DNA of 64,000 nucleotides from Azospirillum endophyticum (lineage in GTDB: Bacteria > Pseudomonadota > Alphaproteobacteria > Azospirillales > Azospirillaceae): contig NZ_JAENHM010000008.1 of NCBI RefSeq assembly GCF_016595245.1, positions 101,549 through 165,548 on the forward strand, read 5' to 3'. The notes under the pieces were generated by a model, which had not been told where the DNA came from, did no database searches, and saw nothing but the letters and a program-made list of their open reading frames with translations. Positions 1 to 7,203 of the stretch are shown here, piece after piece; positions within the stretch are counted from its first letter, which is position 1, and every line of letters begins with the position of its first letter. The position numbers and the translations under genes are program-made.

Positions 1-77
1 CAAGAAGAGCAGGACCGCGGGAACGCCCGCAAGCTCCCTGCGGTTCACGCTATGAGGCCCGTTCATTCCCGAAGCTT

Positions 78-740
78 GTGGACGCAATGACCGAGTGGAT
101 CATCCAGATCGTGCAGCAGTTCGGCTATCTCGGCATCTTCCTGATGCTGATCCTGGCCCGCGTGCTGCCGCCGGTGCCGGCGGAGACGGTGATCCCGCTC
201 GCCGGGATGGGAGCCGCGACGGGGGAATTCAACCTGTTGCTGGTGGCGCTGGCCGCCGGGCTCGGATCCGCGGTCGGGGAGCTGGTCTGGTACCTGCCGG
301 CCCATTGGATGGGGCGCGAGCGGTTCGAGGCCTTCCTGCGCCGCCACGGCCATTGGTTGACCGTCAAGCCGGAGCAGGTCCACCGCGCCACCGAATGGTT
401 CGCCCGGCGCGGCGGCGTCGCCGTGTTGCTGTGCCAGCCGCTGCCGGGACTGCGCACGCTGATCTCCGTTCCCGCCGGGGCCTGCGGGCTGCCGATGGGG
501 GTGTTCCTGCTCTATGCCGCCGCCGGGGCGGCGTTGTGGTCGCTGGTGCTGGCCGGAACCGGCTATCTGGTGCGGGTGGGGTTTCCCTGGATCGCCGACT
601 GGATGGTGCCGGGGGCGCTGGTTCTGTTCATCGTCCTGCTGGCCACCTATGTGCTGCGGCTGGTCCGCCACCGCCGCGACACCCGCCGCGCGGCCCGTAG
701 TAAGATTTCAGGTGGCGGAATTTCGCGCGGCGGCGGCTGA
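78..740 (+). CDS. DedA family inner-membrane protein
   Basis: This is a 220-residue polytopic membrane protein of the DedA/SNARE-associated (PF09335) family. Family members are linked to membrane homeostasis and undecaprenyl-phosphate or phospholipid flipping. Visible signs are an amphipathic start followed by the ARVLPPVPAETVIPLAG segment typical of the first re-entrant region, a GLGSAVGELVWYLPAHWMG segment, and the RPLPGLRT-like motif (here CQPLPGLRTLISVPAGA) with its conserved arginine. Two strong hydrophobic helices follow, then a basic tail. The start given is GTG; an ATG three codons later (position 87) is equally possible because no clear Shine-Dalgarno is seen. A GGAAC (20-24), 17-base spacer, GGTT (42-45) upstream resembles an EcfG promoter with one mismatch. 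Family assignment is secure; its specific substrate is not. Confidence 0.85.
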   Translation: MDAMTEWIIQIVQQFGYLGIFLMLILARVLPPVPAETVIPLAGMGAATGEFNLLLVALAAGLGSAVGELVWYLPAHWMGRERFEAFLRRHGHWLTVKPEQVHRATEWFARRGGVAVLLCQPLPGLRTLISVPAGACGLPMGVFLLYAAAGAALWSLVLAGTGYLVRVGFPWIADWMVPGALVLFIVLLATYVLRLVRHRRDTRRAARSKISGGGISRGGG

Positions 741-791
741 GCGCGGGCGGAACCTTCGCCCCGGCTGGTGCGTTTGAGGCGCGAGACATCC

Positions 792-827
792 CCGGAAGGA
801 CATCGCCGGAGGGCGATGTCCTTCCGG
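792..827. terminator. Perfect 16-bp hairpin between dedA and the lipoprotein pair
   Basis: The arms 792-807 and 812-827 are perfect complements around the four-base loop GGAG. It lies 52 bases after the dedA stop and about 50 bases before the next start. There is no run of T after it, so it is either a weak terminator, an mRNA-stabilising structure or a protein site. The dyad is directly visible; its role is inferred. Confidence 0.55.
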
Positions 828-876
828 CCAGATCACGGTTTCCGGCATGACGCCCGATCCGAAAGGAACCGATCCG

Positions 877-1473
877 ATGACCCGCAAATCCGCAACGACG
901 ATCCGGTGGCGAGCCGCCGCCGTGCTGTCGGCGGCGCTCGGCATGGCCGCCTGCGCCTCCGACGTCCCGCCGCCCACCGCCCAGCTCGGTGCCGCCTCGC
1001 AGGCGGTGCAGGAGGCCGAACGCGCCAACGCCCTGCAATACGCCCCGGTGGCGCTGCAGAACGCCCGCGACAAGCTGGCCTCCGCCGACAAGGCCATGCG
1101 CGCCGATGAGCGCACCCGCGCCCGCCGTCTCGCCGAGGAGGCCCGTGTCGACGCCGAACTGGCGACGGTGACCTCGCAGCGGGCGGTGACGCAGCAGGCC
1201 GCCACCGCGGTGGCCAAGTCCGCCATCCCCAGCAAGCCGCAGTCGGCCGCCGCGCCGAACGTGGCGCCGGTCTATAGCGGGTCGTCCCTGGGTGCGCCGT
1301 CGCCCAGCGGATCGAGCTATGGCGGGTCCAACTTGAGCGGGTCCAACGTGAGCGGCTCCAGCTACGGGGCGCCGGCCGCCGTTCCGCCCGCCCCCGCCGG
1401 CTCTCTCGGCATGATCGGCGGCACCAGCGGCGGCAACAGCTGGGGCTACAGCTATCCGGAGGTCCGTCAATGA
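877..1473 (+). CDS. DUF4398-type lipoprotein
   Basis: This is a predicted outer-membrane-anchored lipoprotein of about 198 residues. The chosen ATG at 877 has an AAAGGA sequence 8-13 bases upstream and puts a signal peptide at the very N-terminus, ending in the lipobox MAAC. An ATG at 847 would add ten residues in front of the signal and is less likely. The mature part is a helical, Ala/Gln/Glu-rich segment (about residues 25-110) of the DUF4398 kind, followed by a Ser/Gly/Tyr-rich low-complexity tail containing the near-repeat GGSNLSGSNVSGSS. Its stop codon overlaps the ATG of the next gene by four bases, so the two are almost certainly translationally coupled. Function is unknown; with its OmpA-type partner a role in envelope-peptidoglycan contact is a reasonable inference. 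Confidence 0.8.
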   Translation: MTRKSATTIRWRAAAVLSAALGMAACASDVPPPTAQLGAASQAVQEAERANALQYAPVALQNARDKLASADKAMRADERTRARRLAEEARVDAELATVTSQRAVTQQAATAVAKSAIPSKPQSAAAPNVAPVYSGSSLGAPSPSGSSYGGSNLSGSNVSGSSYGAPAAVPPAPAGSLGMIGGTSGGNSWGYSYPEVRQ

Positions 1474-2240
1474 CCGCGTTCGCTTCCCGCACCATCCTGG
1501 TGCTGGCCGGGCTGGGCCTCGGGCTCGCCGGCTGCGCCACCCAGCCGACCGACAGCGCCGCCCTGACCCAGGCGCGCCAGGATTACAGCCTCGCCGCCGC
1601 GAACCCGCAGGTCGCCGGCAACGCCCCGCTGCAGCTGCGCGATGCCGAGACGGCGTTGCGCCGCGCCGAGGCGATGCGCGACCAGGGCGCCGATGCCGCC
1701 GAGGTCGACCACCAGGCCTACATCGTCAGCCGCCGGGTGCAGATCGCCCAGGAGACGGCCGGGGTGAAGGGCGCGCAGAACGTCGTCGCCAACGCCGACA
1801 CCTACCGCCTCCAGGCCCGCAACAGCGAACTGGAGCAGCAGCTCCGCGACCTGCAGGCGCAGCGGACCGAGCGCGGGCTGGTCATGACGCTGGGCGACAT
1901 CCTGTTCGCCACCGGCCGCGCGGAGCTGACCCCCGGCGCCTACGAGCGGATCGACCGGCTCGCCCAGTTCCTGCAGGCGCAGCCCGGCCGCACCATCCGG
2001 ATCGAGGGCCACACCGACAACACCGGCAGCGACACCACCAACCTGCGCCTGTCGGAAGCCCGCGCCAACACCGTCCGCGACGCCCTGACCGCCCGCGGCG
2101 TTTCGCCGTCGCGCATCGTCACCCAAGGCATGGGCGAGGCGCAGCCCGTCGCCAGCAACAGCAACGACGCCGGCCGCCAGCAGAACCGGCGCGTCGAGAT
2201 CGTCATCTCCGACGACGGCAGGGTGGCGGAGACGCGATAA
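1470..2240 (+). CDS. OmpA-family lipoprotein (DUF4398 + OmpA C-terminal domain)
   Basis: This 256-residue lipoprotein begins with a signal peptide ending in the lipobox LAGC. A helical DUF4398-like region follows (about residues 30-125), then a C-terminal OmpA/Pal peptidoglycan-binding domain (about 140-250). The OmpA domain shows the expected IEGHTDNTGSDTTN segment, LSEARANTVRDAL, and NRRVEIVI with the conserved arginine. The protein would sit in the outer membrane and hold peptidoglycan non-covalently. It overlaps the preceding DUF4398 lipoprotein by ATGA, so the two are made together and probably act together. The gene ends just before a strong hairpin at 2261-2295. Confidence 0.88.
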   Translation: MTAFASRTILVLAGLGLGLAGCATQPTDSAALTQARQDYSLAAANPQVAGNAPLQLRDAETALRRAEAMRDQGADAAEVDHQAYIVSRRVQIAQETAGVKGAQNVVANADTYRLQARNSELEQQLRDLQAQRTERGLVMTLGDILFATGRAELTPGAYERIDRLAQFLQAQPGRTIRIEGHTDNTGSDTTNLRLSEARANTVRDALTARGVSPSRIVTQGMGEAQPVASNSNDAGRQQNRRVEIVISDDGRVAETR

Positions 2241-2260
2241 GCAGTTTTCGTTCTCCGCGC

Positions 2261-2295
2261 CGCCCCCCGCAGGACCGTCAGTCCTGCGGGGGGCG
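2261..2295. terminator. Bidirectional hairpin terminator
   Basis: A perfect 15-bp stem (2261-2275 with 2281-2295) closes a 5-base loop and is followed on the plus strand by TTCCTTT. It sits between the convergent OmpA lipoprotein and phospholipase D genes. The phospholipase stop codon (2278-2280) lies inside the loop, so the terminator stem starts within the last codons of that gene. Confidence 0.75.
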
Positions 2296-4035
2296 TTCCT
2301 TTGCGTGCGTCGCCCGAACCAGGCTCCAGGCCCCCGTCGCCAGCCCGACCGTCAGCAGGGCGGCGGCCGCGGCACGGAGCGCGGAACGCGGCGGCGACGG
2401 CAGACGCTTCCACGGTGCCCAGGCCTCGCCCGGATCATTCGGGTCGGCGATGCGCAGGGCGGCGAAGGCCTGTTCGGTCAGGTTGGGATCGCCGACGGGC
2501 AGTTCCATCAGCCGGCGGCCGGACGGCCGGCACAGCCGGTCGATGGCGGCGACGACGCTGCCGGTCTCATGGATTTCCGCCTCCAGCCGGGTCTGGTCGA
2601 TGCCCATATGTTCGGCCAGCAGGCGGTTGCGCACGCCGGTGATGGCGTCGGCCGCAAGGATGCGTTCCGTCCCGTCCTCCTGCGGCGCCTCGATGGTCAG
2701 GTCGCATTCGGTGTCGTAGCCCATCGACCGGTTGTTCAGGTTGGACGAACCGATGCGCAGCAGCCGGCCGTCGATCGCCACCACCTTGGAATGGACGATC
2801 ACCGGTCCGCCCCGGTCCGTCACCGGGGTCATCGCGCGCAGCCGGCCGTGGCGGTCGGCATCGCGGAGGCGGCGCAATGCCACCGAGCGCGGCGTGTCCA
2901 TCGCCATGCGGTCGAACCAGCTCGGGCTCTCCATCGATACCACCAGCACCACCTCCGGCCCGTCGGGCTCGGCCAACCGGCGGGCCAGCGCCTCGGCGAC
3001 GCGGGCCGAGGCGAAATACTGGTTTTCCAGATAGATGATATGCTCCGCCGCGGCGATGGCGGCGAAGGTCAGCGCCTCGCTTTCGCGGATCGCCGGACGA
3101 TTTCCGGTCGCCGGCACGGTGCGGGATATGCCGATCCGCGCCTCGGTCAGCACCGGACGGGTGCAGTCGGGCAGCGGGCAATCCGGCCAGGGATCCTGGC
3201 CGGGCTGGTCCTGATCCAGGGGCGGGCAGGGCTCCAGCACTTCGCCGGTGGCGCGGCGCCAGCGGTCCCGCGCCAATTCGGACAGGGCGCGGGCGGCCTC
3301 GCCGTCGACCATCATCATCACGTCGTGGCGCGGGGCGTAGGGCTCGCCGTTGGGGCAGCGGCGGCGCGGATCGTCGTCGCGATGCTCCGAGGTGTCCCAG
3401 CGGTCGAAGGAGAAATCGATCCCGCCGCAGAAGGCCAGCGCATCGTCGATCACCAGAAGCTTCTGGTGCTGGGCGGCGCCGATCGGCAACTCGCCGTCCA
3501 GCCGGGCCTCCAGCCGGCGGCCGGTGTTGCGGTTCCAGCGCTCCAGCGGTTCGTGCGGGTGGTCCAGCGCGATGGGAAAGGGCATGTCCCATTTCAGTGC
3601 CCGCACATGCAGACCGGGGCGTGAGCGCATCAGCCGGGCGAGGAAGCGGCCCAGCGTTTCCGGGCTGCCGGGGTCGAGGCGCATGCGCGGGTCGATGTCC
3701 CAGCCGACCAGCAGGATCGAATGCCGCGCCCTCTCCATCGCCGCCCGGGCGGCGACGAAATAGTCGGCGCCGTCGACCAGCACCGCAACCCGACCGGCCC
3801 GCTCCGTCCGCCAGCAGGTGAGGCCGGGGCGAAGCACAGGGCCGGAAGTCCCGATGGGGCTGGAGGAACCGGAGGGCATCGGAAGTATGCCGGGATGATC
3901 GGCGCCGGAATGATGGGCAGCATCCTGGGAGGCGTCGGGCACGGCTGGAACCCTCTTCGAAAACGCGTCGGGAGATTTTTCGCGGACCATCCGCCTCGCG
4001 GCTTGAACCCCATGCTGCGCGTGTTGTTCCCGCAT
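2278..4035 (-). CDS. Phospholipase D / cardiolipin synthase-like protein
   Basis: This phospholipase D superfamily enzyme is predicted to break or transfer phosphodiester bonds, most likely in membrane lipids. Two HKD motifs are present: HQKLLVIDD (His190 in the longest reading) and HSKVVAIDG (His415), the second followed by GSSNLNNRSMGYDTECD. The blocks SILLVGWDID, LENQYFAS and VVLVVSMESP are typical of the family. A C-terminal hydrophobic helix with basic flanks (about 556-578) suggests a membrane anchor. The longest reading starts at 4035, but the first 50 residues look non-conserved. An ATG at 3879 (MPSGSSSP) is a likely alternative start. There is no N-terminal signal peptide, so it probably acts at the cytoplasmic face or is anchored by its tail. 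Confidence 0.85.
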   Translation of the reverse strand: MREQHAQHGVQAARRMVREKSPDAFSKRVPAVPDASQDAAHHSGADHPGILPMPSGSSSPIGTSGPVLRPGLTCWRTERAGRVAVLVDGADYFVAARAAMERARHSILLVGWDIDPRMRLDPGSPETLGRFLARLMRSRPGLHVRALKWDMPFPIALDHPHEPLERWNRNTGRRLEARLDGELPIGAAQHQKLLVIDDALAFCGGIDFSFDRWDTSEHRDDDPRRRCPNGEPYAPRHDVMMMVDGEAARALSELARDRWRRATGEVLEPCPPLDQDQPGQDPWPDCPLPDCTRPVLTEARIGISRTVPATGNRPAIRESEALTFAAIAAAEHIIYLENQYFASARVAEALARRLAEPDGPEVVLVVSMESPSWFDRMAMDTPRSVALRRLRDADRHGRLRAMTPVTDRGGPVIVHSKVVAIDGRLLRIGSSNLNNRSMGYDTECDLTIEAPQEDGTERILAADAITGVRNRLLAEHMGIDQTRLEAEIHETGSVVAAIDRLCRPSGRRLMELPVGDPNLTEQAFAALRIADPNDPGEAWAPWKRLPSPPRSALRAAAAALLTVGLATGAWSLVRATHAKERPPQD

Positions 4036-4188
4036 CCCCGGTTGGGCGTCGGGGGCTCGCCGAAGGAACCCGGCGGACGCGTTTTTGCCCCTCTTTTACC
4101 GGCGTTTTCCAAAAAAAACACAGGCGGCGACCGAGATCATACCCGGATTGCCCTGTTCTAAACCCATGAAAGACAAAGACGCCCTGGC

Positions 4189-4222
4189 CGGACGCCGATT
4201 GCGGCTCCAAACACGGCGTCCG
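4189..4222. other. Hairpin in the leader of the small secreted protein
   Basis: CGGACGCCG (4189-4197) pairs perfectly with CGGCGTCCG (4214-4222) around a 16-base loop. A second, weaker dyad (GACGCC with GGCGTT, about 4235-4255) follows. Both lie 55-90 bases upstream of the 4278 start and could structure its 5' leader. The rest of 4036-4277 is comparatively A/T-rich and should hold the promoters for both divergent genes. Confidence 0.4.
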
Positions 4223-4277
4223 TCTCGTTCCAAAGACGCCCAAATGCGAGGCGTTGCCACCATGAAGGAGTTCGAGG

Positions 4278-4694
4278 ATGCGTAACCTGATGATCGGTGC
4301 TGTTTCGGCAGTTCTCCTGATGGCCGCCCCGGCCATGGCCCAGACCGCTCAGCAAGCCAATCCCGGGGCCGTCAAGGGCAGCGGCGCATACACCACCGCC
4401 CCGAGCAGCAGCACCAATGTCGGACCGGATGGCATCGTACACACCCCGCCCGGCGCCACCACGTCGCCGTCGGCAGGCTCGACGGGCGGCGGTACCGGTA
4501 CGTCCGGTTCGAGCGGCACCACCGGCACCATGTCGGGTTCCTCGACCTCGCCGGTGCCGGGTGTGACCACCGCGCCGTCGGGCATGGGCAACAACACCGG
4601 CAGCAACGTCCCGCGCGACAACCAGACCGCCACCGGTACCCACTGCCCGCCGGGCACCCCGAACTGCGGCCCGGACAACGGCGGCAGCCAGTAA
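4278..4694 (+). CDS. Small secreted Ser/Thr/Gly-rich protein
   Basis: This 138-residue protein has a clear Sec signal peptide ending MAAPAMAQ. The mature part is almost entirely low-complexity Ser, Thr, Gly, Pro and Asn. It closes with a short cysteine-containing tail (HCPPGTPNCGPDN) in which two cysteines could form a disulfide. The start is well supported: AAGGAG at 4265-4270 lies seven bases before the ATG. No catalytic family is recognisable. It is probably periplasmic or surface-exposed and intrinsically disordered. It stands alone between a divergent phospholipase gene and two large hairpins. Confidence 0.7.
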   Translation: MRNLMIGAVSAVLLMAAPAMAQTAQQANPGAVKGSGAYTTAPSSSTNVGPDGIVHTPPGATTSPSAGSTGGGTGTSGSSGTTGTMSGSSTSPVPGVTTAPSGMGNNTGSNVPRDNQTATGTHCPPGTPNCGPDNGGSQ

Positions 4695-4712
4695 TCTTTC
4701 CGTCCTGGCTAA

Positions 4713-4762
4713 GCAGGTTTGTCCGGATCGGGCCACAGATGGCCCGGCCCGGACAAACCTGC
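4713..4762. repeat. Long intergenic hairpin A (tandem pair)
   Basis: GCAGGTTTGTCCGG (4713-4726) pairs with CCGGACAAACCTGC (4749-4762). An inner stem, CGGGCC (4729-4734) with GGCCCG (4741-4746), closes on the loop ACAGAT. No T-tract follows, although it is placed where a terminator for the 4278 gene would lie. Confidence 0.65.
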
Positions 4763-4777
4763 GGACTCTATAATTTT

Positions 4778-4826
4778 GCAGGATTTCCGAGCCCGCCCAT
4801 CTGTGGGCGGAGTTCGGAAATCCTGC
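4778..4826. repeat. Long intergenic hairpin B (tandem pair)
   Basis: GCAGGATTTCCGA (4778-4790) pairs perfectly with TCGGAAATCCTGC (4814-4826). An inner stem of GCCCGCCCA against TGGGCGG has CATCTGTGG around its loop, echoing the ACAGATGG loop of hairpin A on the opposite strand. An A/T-rich linker (TCTATAATTTT, 4768-4777) separates the two hairpins. In the rest of the 4695-5029 gap no gene is recognisable. Confidence 0.65.
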
Positions 4827-5029
4827 GTAGCCGCCGCGGGCGCCCCGGAGCCATCCCTCCGGCGGCGCCCGCGTCGTTTCGGCATCCTTTTCGCGCCGTG
4901 ACGGAGGCGGAGGAAAAAGCCGGGAGCGGAAAAAGGCTTGCAAAACGAAGGGGCGGGGCGATGGTTCGCCCACGCTCCTGCGGGTGACGTCGGAAAACGG
5001 ACCTGCGCCGGCGGCGCGAATGGATGCGG

Positions 5030-5779
5030 TCAGCCGGATGCCCGGACCGACCCGCGGGCCGGGGGCGGGGCTTCCGCGTAATCGTCCATCGGGGCGGTGC
5101 CGGCGGCGGTGGCGACCAGATGGCGGAACAGGGCCTGCTGCCGGCTGTCGGCGACCAGATATTCCGGATGCCACTGCACGCCGATCAGGAAGGGTTCCTG
5201 GGGCGCCTCGATGCCCTGGACGATGCCGGCGCGCTCGCGGGCGACGACGCGCAACCCGTCGCCGACGCGATCCACCGACTGGTGGTGCAGGGCGTTCACC
5301 CGGCACTCGCCGATGCCGAGGATGCGGTAGAGCCGGCTGTCCGGTTCGATCCGGATGCGCTTGCGCGGCAGGACGGTGCGCATGTGCGGCGCTTCCTCGT
5401 ACACCTCGTGGATGTCGACGTGGAGCGACCCGCCGCGATGGACGTTGATCATCTGCGAACCGCGGCAGATGCCGAGCACCGGCAGCCCGATCTTCGCCGC
5501 GCAATCGAGCGCCCGCATTTCCAGCCGGTCGCGTTCGGGATCGATGCGGATCTGCGGGCGGGCGGATTCGCCGTACAGCGAGGCGTCGATGTCGTCGCCG
5601 CCGCCGACGACCAGCGCGTCCAGCCGGTCGATGGGGAAGAGCGCATCGGCGGTGATGCGGACCGACGAGGCGCCGGCCCGCCACAGAGCCAGCCGGTTGG
5701 CCATGGCGGCGATGCGGCTGCCATGGATCGAGGCGGTGATGCCGACCAGCGGCCGGGACCTGCCGACGATGGCTGCCAT
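5030..5779 (-). CDS. Class I glutamine amidotransferase / gamma-glutamyl hydrolase (peptidase C26)
   Basis: This is a 249-residue class I glutamine-amidotransferase-fold protein of the PuuD-like peptidase C26 group, which cleaves gamma-glutamyl amide bonds. The nucleophile elbow LGICRGSQMINV carries the catalytic cysteine, and the C-terminal GVQWHPEYL gives the His-x-Glu of the triad. LVVGGGDDIDASLY matches the family substrate loop. The ATG at 5779 was chosen because GAGGAA lies about seven bases upstream; a start at 5860 would run into the preceding gene. Only ten bases separate it from the amidoligase gene upstream, so they form one operon. In that setting it more likely trims or recycles an amidoligase product than degrades putrescine intermediates. 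Confidence 0.85.
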   Translation of the reverse strand: MAAIVGRSRPLVGITASIHGSRIAAMANRLALWRAGASSVRITADALFPIDRLDALVVGGGDDIDASLYGESARPQIRIDPERDRLEMRALDCAAKIGLPVLGICRGSQMINVHRGGSLHVDIHEVYEEAPHMRTVLPRKRIRIEPDSRLYRILGIGECRVNALHHQSVDRVGDGLRVVARERAGIVQGIEAPQEPFLIGVQWHPEYLVADSRQQALFRHLVATAAGTAPMDDYAEAPPPARGSVRASG

Positions 5780-5789
5780 GACGAATTCC

Positions 5790-6824
5790 TCAGACGGCCT
5801 GACGGGCGGAGCCGTCGGCGGCCCCGCCGTCCCCGGCATCGATTTGGCCGGCCTCTCCATGAATCCCCGGATTCGCCGCCAGCACGGCGTCGATGCGCTC
5901 GGCCCAGCCTTCCAGCCGCTGCGCCTCGGCCGCCCGGCGATACTCGGTGCCGAGCCCGTCCAGCAAGGCGCGGTCGGCGGCCAGCCGCTCCACCGCCACC
6001 CAGCGGTTCCAATCGGCGGCGAGCGACCAGCCGGGATCGCTCAGCCGCGCGTTGGGCAGCCGGTAATGGAAGGTCGGCCGCGGGCGGACATGCGGGTCCT
6101 TCATTGCCGCGGCCAGCCGGTCGCGGTCGAGATGGGCGAACAGCGGAAACAGGTCCAGTTCGCGGTTGCGGGTCGGGTTGTCGGCCAGATAATCGTCGAT
6201 CAGCCCGCCGAGGTCGGGGCGGTAGCCGGGGTCGACCACCTTGGCGGCATAGGGTGTCGGAAAGGCGGCGATGAAGCCCGACAGGCGCCGGGTGAGGTCG
6301 ACGCGGATTTCCCGCCGCAGCCAGGGGGCCAGAAGCAGGAAGGCCTTCAGCGTGTCCAGCACGTACTCGCCGTCGGTCCGCGCCACCTCGGGATTGAAGT
6401 GCAGGCCGAAGGCGAAGAGCGGGCTGGCCTCCGTTCCGGCGGCGCCCAGCGCGCGCAGGCAGGCGACCATTTCCTCCAGTTCCGGCATCTGCTCCACCGT
6501 CACCGGCGGTGCCGCGATCTCGAACGGCATCACCAGGCTGCCGATGTTGCCCCATAGCGGCCGCAAGGGGTCCAGCATCGCCGTTCCTCCCTTGCCGCTA
6601 TGGGCGGACCGCATGTCCAGTTCCACCGTGAAGTCGCCGAGCCGGGTGCCCGTCACCAGGCAGCGGTGCGGGTTCTCGACGGTGACGCTGCCCCCGAACA
6701 GCCGCTGCACGCAGGCCGCGGCGGACGGCGCGTCCAGATCGGCGAATTCGAGTTCCACCCCCACGCGGCGCGGCGTGCCCTGGGAGGTGGTGCGGAGCGG
6801 GGGGGTGAGGAAGGATCTGGTCAT
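5790..6824 (-). CDS. Amidoligase family protein (PF12224-like)
   Basis: This 344-residue protein belongs to the glutamine-synthetase-fold amidoligase family, predicted to join an amine and a carboxylate using ATP. The N-terminal RRVGVELEFADLD is the hallmark beta-strand with metal/ATP-binding glutamates. Further conserved-looking blocks are FTVELDMRSA, FALHFNPEV-like (FGLHFNPEVA), and RPTFHYRLPN with basic residues for nucleotide binding. It is cytoplasmic with no signal peptide. The next gene is a C26-type glutamine amidotransferase, the partner reported for this family by Iyer, Aravind and colleagues, who proposed that such pairs make or modify unusual peptides or amides. Substrate and product are unknown. 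Confidence 0.8.
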   Translation of the reverse strand: MTRSFLTPPLRTTSQGTPRRVGVELEFADLDAPSAAACVQRLFGGSVTVENPHRCLVTGTRLGDFTVELDMRSAHSGKGGTAMLDPLRPLWGNIGSLVMPFEIAAPPVTVEQMPELEEMVACLRALGAAGTEASPLFAFGLHFNPEVARTDGEYVLDTLKAFLLLAPWLRREIRVDLTRRLSGFIAAFPTPYAAKVVDPGYRPDLGGLIDDYLADNPTRNRELDLFPLFAHLDRDRLAAAMKDPHVRPRPTFHYRLPNARLSDPGWSLAADWNRWVAVERLAADRALLDGLGTEYRRAAEAQRLEGWAERIDAVLAANPGIHGEAGQIDAGDGGAADGSARQAV

Positions 6825-7203
6825 TGTCGGCCTTCAGCAGCGCAAGCCTTCAACAGGCCATCCCGCACCCTGTTCCCTCGCCATCGCCAAGGGAAAGATT
6901 TCGGGTTCGGAAGACGTCGTGGACCATCGCAAGGCTTGGGAAGAAGCTTGTCGCGAAGGCTTACCCCTTTTGAAGCCACCGTCCGATCGAGGTATATTCC
7001 AGTTGTTGATGTAAATACGGTTCGAATGTCGGAGATTCAGGAGGCGTCGACCATCTTTCGTTCATGTCCTTCCACCTGTGCGGGGTCGCTGTTTTCTAAA
7101 TTAACCGGCGCTTAACCATAAGTGCGTTAGCGATAGGCATGCGGAACGGTGGGACATCTGGTGCTCCATCCGGTCTGCTTCCCGGAGGAGCCTCGTCTAC
7201 GCC
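6825..7203. promoter_or_regulatory. Divergent regulatory region, amidoligase / hybrid kinase
   Basis: This 379-base gap has no gene. Its right half is noticeably A/T-rich for this genome and includes the CtrA-type box at 7101-7116. GGAGGAG at 7184-7190 probably serves the kinase ATG at 7204. Confidence 0.5.
7101..7116 (+). promoter_or_regulatory. CtrA-type binding box
   Basis: TTAA (7101-7104), seven bases, then TTAAC (7112-7116) exactly matches the CtrA consensus TTAA-N7-TTAAC known from Caulobacter and other alphaproteobacteria. It is about 90 bases before the hybrid kinase start. Confidence 0.6.

Noticed and set aside
4719..4901. A short open frame across the tandem hairpins
   Set aside because: It is explained by the inverted-repeat DNA, has no Shine-Dalgarno and no family resemblance.
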